Shown here one piece after another: positions 23,711 to 32,846 of a stretch of DNA of 64,000 bases (its first letter is position 1; every line of letters begins with the position of its first letter). The stretch lies in the NCBI GenBank assembly GCA_025594325.1, contig JANHCV010000001.1, positions 3,906,001 through 3,970,000 on the forward strand, given 5' to 3'. Under the pieces are notes generated by a model that made no database searches, was not told the DNA's origin, and worked only from the letters and a program-made list of their open reading frames with translations. The translations under genes were made by a program, and so were the position numbers. Origin of the DNA: Blastocladiella emersonii ATCC 22665 (taxonomy: Eukaryota > Blastocladiomycota > Blastocladiomycetes > Blastocladiales > Blastocladiaceae).

Positions 23711-24838
23711 ATGGATACTGCAACGAATCAACTTGATGCATCAGGCCCGCTGCTGCGGTCCGACTCTGCGCAGCTGAGCGACTCGGCGTGGGCGTCCAAC
23801 GACGGCGACCTGCGCGCCGTCCCTAACATCCAGGGCCTGCCGTACGAGCTACTTCTGCAGATCATGCACCAGATTTCGGCCCAGGACCGCATCGCATGCT
23901 CGTCCGTGTGCCGGCGGCTGCACTCGGCGGCGAGCGCGGTGCTGTTCGCGAACCCGGTCATCGAGTCGGCGCAGCACCTCGAGCAGTTCCTGGCGTGCGC
24001 GACCGTGTCGCGGCACAACTGGCGCGCGTCGCTGGCGGCACTGCACACGCAGTCGCTGTACATGCACGTCCAGCCCGCGGCGTTGTTCCGCGACGAGTTC
24101 CGCCGGCTCGGCGCCGTGTGCCCGAACCTGACGCGGGTGGTGCTCACGGGCAAGCCGCGCACCAACACCGTGTTCCAGGCGCAGCCGAATACCGCTGGCG
24201 CCATGGTCTCGCTCAAGCTGCAGGCGCTCGCCGAGGCCGCGCCGAACCTGCGCGACTTGGAGCTATCGCACCTGGCGCTCCCCGAGGCGCCGGCGCTGCT
24301 TCTCGCCATGGCGCGGCACTGCAAGGACCTGTCGCGGCTGACGATCGACACTTGTTCCGGCATCGATTGGCGCGGGTGCGTTGTGGTCCTGCGTCACTTT
24401 CGCTCGCTCTCGTCGCTGCACCTCGCCGCGGTCCAACCCCCCGAGACGATCTCAGCTATCCATCTCGTCCGCTTGCTCAATTGCCCTCTGCTCGTCCGCC
24501 TGATCGTTGGCTTGTCGGTCTGGACGGACGTCGATGTGCTGCAGGCGATTCCGAGCTTCCTAGACCGCCACCCGCTGCTCGCTCGGCTCGGACTCCGCCG
24601 CGGTCGCATGAACGATGCGGTCGTCAAGGCGATCGCGGACCACTGGCACTCGGGCGCCCTGCCAACGATCTCGCGGGTGCTCGACCTCCACATGATGTTT
24701 GGGCTGCGGTACCGGACCATTCTCGCGCTGGAGAAGCGGTACGAGCGCACGATGCAGATCGTACGGCCTGGGGTTTACATTCCGGAATCCAAGGCCAAGG
24801 AGAGCGACGAGGAGAGCGATGAAGAGGTGATCGCGTAG
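23711..24838 (+). CDS. F-box protein with LRR-like C-terminus
   Basis: Intronless, 375 residues. The F-box lies at ~41-80 (LPYELLLQIMHQIS, CSSVCRRLHSAAS). The rest has irregular leucine-rich units such as LKLQALAEAAPNLRDLELSHL and HCKDLSRLTIDTCSGI, then an acidic tail. This suggests an SCF substrate receptor, but no family name can be given. ATG at 23711 fits ATAATGG context. It follows the FBXO9-like gene by 166 bp in the same direction; the two are not paralogs beyond the F-box. Confidence 0.82.
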   Translation: MDTATNQLDASGPLLRSDSAQLSDSAWASNDGDLRAVPNIQGLPYELLLQIMHQISAQDRIACSSVCRRLHSAASAVLFANPVIESAQHLEQFLACATVSRHNWRASLAALHTQSLYMHVQPAALFRDEFRRLGAVCPNLTRVVLTGKPRTNTVFQAQPNTAGAMVSLKLQALAEAAPNLRDLELSHLALPEAPALLLAMARHCKDLSRLTIDTCSGIDWRGCVVVLRHFRSLSSLHLAAVQPPETISAIHLVRLLNCPLLVRLIVGLSVWTDVDVLQAIPSFLDRHPLLARLGLRRGRMNDAVVKAIADHWHSGALPTISRVLDLHMMFGLRYRTILALEKRYERTMQIVRPGVYIPESKAKESDEESDEEVIA

Positions 24839-24839
24839 T

Positions 24840-24845
24840 AATAAA
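24840..24845 (+). terminator. AATAAA polyadenylation signal
   Basis: AATAAA follows the F-box gene stop codon by one base. It is the only canonical signal seen nearby. Confidence 0.45.
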
Positions 24846-25257
24846 GCAGCACGTTCCTTGACCATCCACTTGACTCCATGCGGCACCGTTTGGGCCGCGA
24901 ACACGGCCGTGAGGCGCGACGCCCCGGCGCAGCGCGTCAAGTTCGCGCACGTGGGTGTCGTGCGCCACCTGCCTGAAATAGTATAGCGAGTGTCCCCCTG
25001 GGCGGCGCTCGGGTCGCTCTCAGCTCCCGCTGCTCCCAAAAGCTCCATCGAACCACTTCGTCCATGTATCATACCGTGCAGCCGTGAGCAGCTGCGACCT
25101 CGACCACCTCCGATCACACCGGCTCGCCGCCATCTGCGCCGCCGCCGCCGCCACACTACCCCTTCGTTTGCACCGTCGTGTTGGCAGGGATCGCGGGAAC
25201 CCGCCGCCACTTCGCTCTCCTCCTCCCCCTGCAACGCATCCGGCCCACATCAACGCC
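24846..25257. other. Intergenic region, no gene recognised
   Basis: About 410 bp between two plus-strand genes. It contains GCGCACGTGGG and a pyrimidine-rich stretch before the next ATG. Minus-strand open frames here are not supported by codon bias or family motifs. Confidence 0.4.
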
Positions 25258-27320
25258 ATGGAAACCAACGTCGGACTCGACCCGAACCTCATGGCCAAGC
25301 TCGGCGAGGCCGCGCAACGGCCCGCGTGCGACGCCAACTGCCCGAGTTCGCGCCAGCTCCTCCTCTCCGCCGGTGCGTGCGCTCTCCCCTCCACACCGAC
25401 CGTGCGCCAACCCCTGCTCCGATGCGCCGTGTAGAGATCGGCCAGGAGCTGCTGGCGAAGTACCAGCTGGCGTGCGGCCAGCTCGAGTCGGTGCGCGCGC
25501 AGCACGCCGCGGCGCAGCAGCAAGTGTCTTCGCTGCGCATCGAGGCCGAGATGCGTTCCGCCGAGAACCGGGCGCTGGCGCGCGACCTGGCCGCGGCGAA
25601 CGCGCAGCTGCACTCGGTTGAGTCGTCGTTCGAGGCGCTGCAGTCGATGCACTCGCTCGCGGCCTCGGCGTCGCAGGTCAACCTGCTGCGGTCCGAGTCC
25701 AAGGAGGCCGCGCTCGCGACCACCGTCGAGGCCCTCGAGGACGAGCTGCAGGCCGAGCGCAGCAAGAACCACCGCCTGCTGCTCGAGGCCAAACTGCACC
25801 GCGACCTCATTGCGCAGCGCACGCGCGACCGCGACGAGGCGCGGACCCGCTGGATGGCCGCCGAGGACCAGGTTGTCGCCCTCAAGGCGCAGAACCAGCG
25901 GTTGCAGGTCGACGTCGCCAAACTCACCGACGCGGCCGCCGCTTCGGTGTCCGGATCCGCGGTCGCCGCCGACGCCGCGCAGGCGGCCGAAGCGCTCGCG
26001 CTCCTCGGCGACCTGCACGACGCGCACGAGCGGCTGCAGCGCGAGCACGCCGCCGTCCTCGAGCTGCTGCACTCAACGCAGGAGGAGCTCGCCAACGCGC
26101 AGGCCATCGTGAGCACCTCGCCCGCCGCCGACCAGACCGAGTTCAAGCCGCTCTCGTTCTACCTGCCCGAGCACGACGAGCCGCCAAATGTCGCTGCGCA
26201 CGCGCGCGACTGCCACCTCGTCATCGTGTCCGACCCCACCCTCGCGTCCGCGCACCTCGACGCCGACGTGCCGCTCCCGCCGTCGCCGCGCTCGCTGTCG
26301 CCCAACGAGCCCGCGCTCGCGCCGCTGACGACCGCGTCGCTCCTCACCTCGTCCATGATGGTGACAGCGTGCCACGACAGCAACGCGGCCCCGCTCCTCT
26401 CCCTGCCGTCAGCCGTCAGCACCGTCGGCGTCGAGTGCCAGACGCTCGACCTCGACGACTTCCCGCCACCCTCGCCCACCTCGCCGCCACCACCACCACC
26501 CGCCTCACTCGACGCCGTCCTGCACATCTGCCACTCGTTTGCGCGGCAAGTCGACGACCTGGTCGACCACGTGCACGCGATGCGCCACCGCGTCAAGGCG
26601 ACCGACCCCGCCGCGCTGCAGCGCCACGCGCGCGCGTCGTCGCCGCCGCCCGGCACCCCGCTCGCGCCCGACTGGGACTCGCTGTGCGCGCAGAGCCGCG
26701 TGCTGCTGGACGCCATTGAGCGGGAACTCGAGGCGGAAACCTCGCCGAGCGCGGCTGCGGAAGACGCGAGTCCAGCGCCTCACGTCGGGACTTGGTCGGG
26801 CGACAGCGCGCGCGGGGCGTCCCCCTCGCGGTCGCCGCGCGCGTCGGTCGATGCCGCGACGTTGCGCGGGCGGCGGAGCGAGGGCGACACGTGCGACTCG
26901 GCGTGCGGCAGTGGGACCGGCGCCGACGATATCCGCGAGCTCCTGGTGTCGGGGGTCCTGGACTCGGTCTCGCGAGCGATGCGCGTGCTGCTCGCGGACG
27001 CGGTCGCGCTGCAGCGGTCCGTGACCGACGCGTCCCAGGCGTACGTCGCCATGGTCGATGCGAAAGCTGCGGCGTTTCACCATGCGGCCGCGGCCGCCGC
27101 GAGTGTTCCTGACCGTGTTCCAGCGCGAACCCCGCCTGCGACCCCCGCGCGGGGCGGCGCGCGGACACGGCAGGGCACGGCGGCGACGATGGCATCGTCA
27201 GTGCGGTCGCCGAGTGGAGCGCCAGGGAACACGTCGATGGCGCGGTTCCTCGGCCTGTTCGCGAGCCCGCGGCGGCCGAGCCACGCGAGTACGGTCGTGG
27301 GCGGCGGTGGTGGGACGTAA
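25258..27320 (+). CDS. Coiled-coil protein with CC1-box-like motif (possible dynein adaptor)
   Basis: Exons 25258-25372 and 25435-27320 encode 666 residues. Splicing creates RQLLLSAEIGQELLAKYQ, close to the CC1 box (AAxxGxxLL) at the start of the coiled coil of BICD, BICDR, HAP1 and TRAK proteins. In those families the box binds the dynein light intermediate chain. About 230 residues of coiled coil follow (ALARDLAAANAQLHSVESS, EALEDELQAERSKNHRLLLE). The rest is Ser/Pro-rich with two helical stretches, SLDAVLHICHSFARQVDDLV and IRELLVSGVLDSVSRAMRVL, and ends in a Gly-rich tail. No cargo-binding family was recognised. The coding claim is strong; the adaptor role is inference. A generic coiled-coil protein is the alternative. 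Confidence 0.7.
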
Positions 27321-27382
27321 TGAACTGTATATAATAGTAGTGCCATGTGATACATCAAACAAATGTGCTGTGCGTGATCGGT

Positions 27383-28246
27383 CTACGGGAGCGCGTTGCG
27401 CAGGAACATAGCCACGTCCATGAGCTCCTGGTCGTTGGCCGAGTGGCCGAGGCCCGAATACGACTTGAAGTCGATCTTGTACCCCTTGCCCGCGAGGAAG
27501 TCGCGCGACTTTTCGCCCCACTGGAACTGGACGACTGCGAGTGCGGGTTGCGCAACGTCAGTCAGTACGTTCTTAGAGCGCGAGATCGAGGGATTTGGAA
27601 GCGTACCCTCGTCGGACGTGCCATGGCACATGAGCACCTTAGTCTCCTGGTTGGCGGCGTTGAAGATCTTGTCAAACTGCTGCAACAGCGGGTAGTACCC
27701 GCTCATGGCGACGACCCCGCCGAGCTTGTGGGCCGACGTGGTGAGCGTGGTGAGCGACAGCGCCGCGCCCTGCGAGAAGCCGCCGACGACGATGCGCTCG
27801 GACGGGATCCCGTGCACCTCGATCTCGTTCTTGATCAGGTCGTTGACCTTGGCCGCGCTCGCCGCGATCCCGGCCTCGTCCACCTTGCCGTCGCGGTCCG
27901 CCAGGCTGTAAATGTCGTACCACGACGGCATCTTGTACCCCATGTTGAGCGTCACGGGCTGCACGGGCGCGTGCGGGAAGATGAACTTGACGTGCGGCAG
28001 CGCGCCAGCGAGCATCGGCGCAATGTCGCTCCACCCGTGGCCCGAGTCGCCCAGACCGTGCAGGAACACGACGGTCGCCGTGTGCTTGCCCTTGGCGGCG
28101 TGGACGACGGCGTTGAGGAGGGACATGGTTGGAGGATGCGGGGCGGGCTGAAGGTACACTGCGGCGCCGGCGAGGGCGAGCGCAGCGGCGAACCACGGCG
28201 TCAGTCGATGCATGGACAGCAGTTGCATCAAGTCGGAGAGATTCAT
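27383..28246 (-). CDS. LYPLA1: Acyl-protein thioesterase (LYPLA1/2-like) with N-terminal hydrophobic segment
   Basis: Exons 28246-27607 and 27534-27383 encode 263 residues. The enzyme is an alpha/beta hydrolase removing palmitate from proteins or acyl chains from lysophospholipids. FLHGLGDSGHGW, the nucleophile elbow GGFSQGAAL, the Asp in HGTSDEVVQF (restored by splicing) and the His in GLGHSAND complete the catalytic set. The family normally starts at about MSLLNAVVHAAKGK (28128). Here the frame continues upstream through LTPWFAAALALAGAAVYL to ATGs at 28213 and 28246, which would add a membrane anchor or signal. If MSLLN is the true start the protein is cytosolic as usual. It is divergent from MED6. 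Confidence 0.9.
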   Translation of the reverse strand: MNLSDLMQLLSMHRLTPWFAAALALAGAAVYLQPAPHPPTMSLLNAVVHAAKGKHTATVVFLHGLGDSGHGWSDIAPMLAGALPHVKFIFPHAPVQPVTLNMGYKMPSWYDIYSLADRDGKVDEAGIAASAAKVNDLIKNEIEVHGIPSERIVVGGFSQGAALSLTTLTTSAHKLGGVVAMSGYYPLLQQFDKIFNAANQETKVLMCHGTSDEGTLPNPSISRSKNVLTDVAQPALAVVQFQWGEKSRDFLAGKGYKIDFKSYSGLGHSANDQELMDVAMFLRNALP

Positions 28247-28392
28247 GGACGCACAGGCTGCGCAGGGATCAGATGTGCAGGGAGAGAAGAGTCGGCGCGG
28301 CGCGGCTGTCCTGCTTGACGTCGCGTCGCTCTCGGCCCGCTCTCCCTCTCTCCTACATAACGACACTGAATGAAGCATCACACCCCCACACC

Positions 28393-29725
28393 ATGAATAG
28401 CACTACGCGCAACAACCGGCCCGGGGCCCAGGACGACGTGGTCCCGCCGCAGGACGACCGGACCGACGTGTACTTCCGGCATCCCGAGTTCCTCAAGGTC
28501 AGTGTGCCGTGCCGCTTCCGTCAGTCAGCCGTAGTATACTCATGATGGCTCTTGATCCGCCCGCGTCGCGTAGCCCATCGATGGCCGCTTCTCGCACCCG
28601 GACGTGGCGCTGCGGTACCTCAAGCTGTCGCCCGACTTTTACGACCCGACGTGCGGCAACGAGCAGATGGAGATGCAGTCGCGCTACAACTCGATGCAGC
28701 TCATGGACCCGGCCGACGTGCAGTACGTTTGTCTCGACCTACCAACTCGATCGTACGACTGATCCGTCGCCCGGTCACGCTAGAAACATCCTCGGCGTGT
28801 GGTACCGCGTCGACTACATGGACCTGCGGCTGCAGAACTTCCACATCCGCAAGGAGTTCCGCGTCACGGCGCACGAGACCCGGCCCATGGCCGAGTACTA
28901 CATCCACAAGGGCAACATCTACCAGGCGCCCGACCTGTACACGCTCCTGTCCGCGCGACTGGTACGGATAGACGGTCGCCTCGACTGCGCGTACGAGCAC
29001 ACCGCTCACCAGCGTGATGTCTAGTCCACGAGCTTGTTCCTCCTCAACTCGGCCTTCAACTCGCTTGCCAAGGTGGCCCGGTTCCACCCGGCCCAGGGCT
29101 ATGTGTGGGAGGCCGGAGCTGATGCCGTCGCAGGGGCCAAGGACGAGAACGGCGATTCGGACGACAAGTCCGGCAAGAAGTCGGTCAAGTCGGCCACGCT
29201 CGCGGCGACGTCGGTCCGCGACGGCACGGCGCGCGGTACGACTCGCTTTTCCTGCGTGCGGTCGGGCATGAAGACTGACTGACCTGCGTGTGCATAGGCG
29301 CGGAATCGCGCGAAAAGAAGCGCGCCGCGGCGCAAAACACGCGGCACCTGTCGGACAACATCTTCCTGAGCCGCGTCGACGCGCTGATCGGGCACGCGGC
29401 CGAGCGGCAGCACGTTGTCCTCGAGGCGGTACGTGCGAGCGATGTACTCTCGAAACGAGAGCGGCACTGACCCTGATAGTAGATCCCGCAAGAGCCCACC
29501 GAGCAGGACAAGAAGCCCGAGACCGACGCGTCCGCCGCACTGACGGGGGCGCCCGGCGGCACGCCCGAGCTGTCGACGGTCGGGTCCGTGCTCCCGCGCA
29601 AGCGCAAGTCCAAGCGCGACCGCGAGAGTGACGCGGGCAGTCTCGGCGGCGAGTCGACCGTCAGCCGCAAGCGCAAGAAGACGAGCAAGAAGCGCTCGGG
29701 GCAGTCGCAGAGCCAAGGCATGTGA
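28393..29725 (+). CDS. MED6: Mediator complex subunit 6
   Basis: Six exons (28393-28497, 28574-28722, 28784-28961, 29025-29235, 29298-29428, 29483-29725) encode 338 residues. MED6 is a head-module subunit of Mediator, linking activators to RNA polymerase II. The conserved domain runs from VYFRHPEFLK through PDFYDPTCGNEQMEMQ, ILGVWYRVDYM, ETRPMAEYYIHKGNIYQAPDL and LLNSAFNSLAKVARFHPAQGYVWE, all in family order. The tail is Lys/Ser-rich with KRKSKRDRE and KRKKTSKKR, likely a nuclear targeting region. The first intron starts GTCAGT, unlike the usual GTACG. Confidence 0.95.
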
Positions 29726-29747
29726 TGTGGGAAGGGAAGAGAAGGCA

Positions 29748-29753
29748 TTTATT
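29748..29753 (-). terminator. AATAAA polyadenylation signal (minus strand)
   Basis: TTTATT on the plus strand reads AATAAA about 60 nt past the stop of the minus-strand CBM-like gene. Confidence 0.45.
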
Positions 29754-29811
29754 CCAGCTGCATTGAGCGTATCGAGAGGGAGAAGAAGGTATTAAGAGGA
29801 CAATGAAGCGT

Positions 29812-30965
29812 TTAGAGCTCGCCGTGGGCAGCAGCAGCGCGACGGGCGCGGTTCTGGTCGGTGCCAGCCTGCTCGCAGCCGATGCGGGCGACCGACAAGG
29901 CCGCGACCTCGCCCGACCCGCCAACGCCGACCGACACGGCCGTCGACTGCTTGTCGGCGTCGAACACGGCGGCGAACGGCTTCCAGCCGTTGAGCGGGGC
30001 CTCGACGATGGTCTCAACCTGGGCGCCGTTGATGGCGACCGTGGGCTTAGCGGCACCGCCGCGCACCAGGCCCGAGACGCGGTACCGCTGGCCGGGCGTG
30101 ATGGTCACGGAGCGAGCGACCGATGCGGACGCGCCGCCGAGCCGCGCGAGCTCGGGCGCCTGCGCATCGCCCTTGCTGGCGACCACGTGCCCGTTGGTCA
30201 CCTTCCACCCGGCGAGCCCGTCGTGCCCGACGAGGTTCTCGCCGCACGCCGCCTCCTCGACGATGGTCGAGCGGCGCGCGCGCGCGCCGTCGTGGGCGAC
30301 GCACAGGCCCACGGCGTCGACCTCGACCGTGCTGCCGCCGGCCGCGGCCACGGCGATCACCACGGCGTGCTTGCCCGTCGCGGGCGTGAACGTGTGCGAG
30401 ACCGTGGTCCAGTCGGCGCCCGCGGGCACCTCCTCCTTGAACAGCGTGTCGCCGGCGTTGTTGGACAGCGTGATGGTCGCGGCGCCATCGGCCGCGGGCT
30501 TGCGCGCGCTCGCGACAAACGTGTACGACTGGCCGACCGTCAGGTGCGCGGGCCCGTGGTACAGCGTCGCCGTGGCCGACGACGACGCCGTCGCGTCCAG
30601 CGCGAACACGCGCTCGTCGGCCGCGTCCGTCGACCCCGTCTTGGCCGCGAAACCGGCCTCGCCGCCGTTGCGCTTGTCGACGCGCCACGTGCGCGGCAGG
30701 ATCGACTCCTCCTACGGAAGGCGCAGAGGGTGAGCGATGGGCGCGGATGGAGAGCGCGCTCAGCGAGGAACGTACGAAATCGCCGTTGGCAACGAGGTTG
30801 CGCGTGCCCTCTACACAAGTGAGAGCGAAATCGAGCGCGTCAGATCTGGATCCGCGGGTGAGACAGCAGCGAGCAGCGCGACGCACCTGGACACGTCGTG
30901 GCGGTCGCGAGCTGGGCCGACGCGAGCGCGGCAACGGCGAGGGACGAGAGGATGATCGACTTCAT
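29812..30965 (-). CDS. Secreted protein with two carbohydrate-binding-like jelly-roll domains
   Basis: Exons 30965-30887, 30810-30776 and 30711-29812 encode 337 residues. A clear signal peptide (MKSIILSSLAVAALASAQLA) is followed by EGTRNLVANGDFEE, the usual opening of CBM4/9-type carbohydrate-binding or related galactose-binding-like domains; splicing makes this motif. Domain 1 has LTVGQSYTFVASARKP and GSTVEVDAVGLC. Domain 2 repeats the layout with ENLVGHDGLAGWKV, SVTITPGQRYRVSGLVRG and GSGEVAALSVARIGC. No catalytic domain is present, so this is probably a cell-wall or extracellular binding protein. The ligand is unknown. Confidence 0.78.
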
Positions 30966-31253
30966 GGTGAACACAAGGGGCTGGCTCAAGCGGTAAGACA
31001 CGGCGTAGCTCGACGAGGGGAGCGGGGAGAGGAGGGGAGAGCGCGGCGCGCGGCGAAAGACATGAGGGCGCGACGCGTCCGGGCGAGACGCGTCTGCACG
31101 CTGGTCCCACCCGACGCGTCGTGTCCCCCACTTTCGTCGCGTCTTGGCACCGGACGCGGTCGCCGTGAGATGCGCGCGAGGTGCGAGACACGTTGTTTGG
31201 CTGGCAAAAATATAATTGGTTGAACTATTGAAGACTAGCAAGGCCGCAAAGAA
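30966..31253. promoter_or_regulatory. Upstream region of the CBM-like gene, motif cluster
   Basis: Between 31069 and 31195 the gap has GCGACGCGTCC, GCGAGACGCGTC, CCGACGCGTCGTG, GGACGCGG and GCGAGACACG, i.e. three ACGCGT cores. It also flanks the mitochondrial PheRS 3' end. Confidence 0.45.
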
Positions 31254-32639
31254 TCAGCGGAGCTCGACCTTGAGCTGCGACGCGACGGCGTCGCGCACCT
31301 TGGCCTGGATCGCGTTGATCTCGTCGTTGGTGACGTTGCGGTCCATGCTGCGGTAGGTGATGCGGAAGCACTTGGACGTGCGGCCCGTCTTGGGGTGGGT
31401 GAAGGCGTCGAGCAGCTCGACGTGCTCGGCGAGGTCGCCCGCCACGTCGCGCACCACGTCGAACAGCGAGTTGTCGTGCATGCCCTCGGCGGGGAGCCAG
31501 AACGCCATGTCCTTGTAGCACGGCGGGAAGCTCGAGAACGGCTTGAACTGCACCAGCGACTTGGGGTCCGTCGGGTCGACGCCGCGGAACTGGTCGAGGA
31601 ACCGCGGGTCCGTGCTCCAGAACAGCCGGATGTCCGGGATCCCGAACAGCACCATGGCCAGCCGCTCGAGCCCGAGCCCGAACGCCCACCCGACCACCTT
31701 GGGCTTCTCGCCCGCCGCCACTGCGTTGCCCGGCGCGCAGCTGATGATCTGCTGCTGCACCACGCCGCACCCGAGCACCTCCATCCACTTGCCGTTGTAC
31801 TCGACCTCGAGCTCCCAGCTCGGCGCCGTGAACGGGAAGTAGTCGTCGTTCCACCGCAGCGGCACCTGGTCGCCGAACAGGAACCGGCACATGCCCTCGA
31901 GGTTCGTGAACAGGTCGCGCCCGACCGCGGCCACGTGGTCCGGGTCGTGGCACGCCTGCGCCGCGTTCTTGGCCGCCGTCGGCGGCGGGTTGGCCTCCTT
32001 GCGCAGCGACTCGACGGGGAACGACCGGAAGCCCTCCATCTGGTGGAACACCGGGTAGTGCGACGCGTCGATCTCGTCGCGCCGGTAGCAGTCGGCCACC
32101 ACGAGGAAGTTGGTCGCGCCCGAACGCAGCAGCTGCGTCTGGTGCGCCGACGTGTGCGTGCGCAGCAGGTGCGTCTCGTTCAGGTAGTAGCTGTCGTGCA
32201 CCGACCGCCCCGGGTGGTCGCGCGGGAACAGCAGGTCGTCAAAGTTCTGCACCGTCGTCACCACCGGCGGCAGGTCGTTGAACACCTGGATCGCCGGCGT
32301 CATGGGCACCGACGTCTTCCAGTAGTGCGCGATCCGCTGCGCAATGATGTTCACCGGGTGGTGCGGCAGACGGTGCAGCCCGCGTGGCACCTTGTCCAAG
32401 ATGTGCGGCGTCACGTTCGTCCACTGGTCGCGCGCATAGTGCTTGCCCTGCACCGTGTTGCCGTCCTTGCCCACGGCGTTGGCGGTGGTGGCGCTAGCCG
32501 GCGTGGAGAGGGACCGCGAGGCAATGGACCACGGCAGCCCGCGCGCGAGCGTCGTCGCGCTGATCGGCTGGCTGACCGTCGCAGCGCGGATACATGTGGC
32601 GGACGCGGCAATATGCCGCAAGTTGCGAGTAGCGAGCAT
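31254..32639 (-). CDS. FARS2: Mitochondrial phenylalanyl-tRNA synthetase (monomeric)
   Basis: Intronless, 461 residues. It charges mitochondrial tRNA-Phe. A basic Ser/Thr-rich presequence (MLATRNLRHIAASATCIRAA) precedes the class II core. Core landmarks are PVNIIAQRIAHYW, LLRTHTSAHQTQLLR, VADCYRRDEIDASHYPVFHQ (motif 2 region), ELEVEYNGKWMEVLGCGVV and GWAFGLGLERLAMVLFGIPD (motif 3). The C-terminal anticodon-binding FDX-ACB domain begins near FKPFSSFPPCYKDMAFWLP. Length is as in fungal Msf1 and animal FARS2. Confidence 0.97.
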   Translation of the reverse strand: MLATRNLRHIAASATCIRAATVSQPISATTLARGLPWSIASRSLSTPASATTANAVGKDGNTVQGKHYARDQWTNVTPHILDKVPRGLHRLPHHPVNIIAQRIAHYWKTSVPMTPAIQVFNDLPPVVTTVQNFDDLLFPRDHPGRSVHDSYYLNETHLLRTHTSAHQTQLLRSGATNFLVVADCYRRDEIDASHYPVFHQMEGFRSFPVESLRKEANPPPTAAKNAAQACHDPDHVAAVGRDLFTNLEGMCRFLFGDQVPLRWNDDYFPFTAPSWELEVEYNGKWMEVLGCGVVQQQIISCAPGNAVAAGEKPKVVGWAFGLGLERLAMVLFGIPDIRLFWSTDPRFLDQFRGVDPTDPKSLVQFKPFSSFPPCYKDMAFWLPAEGMHDNSLFDVVRDVAGDLAEHVELLDAFTHPKTGRTSKCFRITYRSMDRNVTNDEINAIQAKVRDAVASQLKVELR

Positions 32640-32846
32640 GGCAGTGATGGTGGAACGGATGGCGCGACGAGAGCTCGCAAGCTCGGGCCTCCCTCAAAAT
32701 GTTGTCGGATTCGCTCCCACGTGATGGACCCGCGCTGATGAACATCGCGAGCTCGCTCGAGGCGCAGCGGAGAGTTCGTTCAAAATGGTCAACGTATTAT
32801 GAAAAATGGAGTGGGTAGCAATGAAAGCGTGGTGGAGGCGGGCACA

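Noticed and set aside
24560-25234. Minus-strand frame across the gap before the CC1-box gene
   Set aside because: Overlaps the F-box gene 3' end, and there is no coherent codon bias or family motif.
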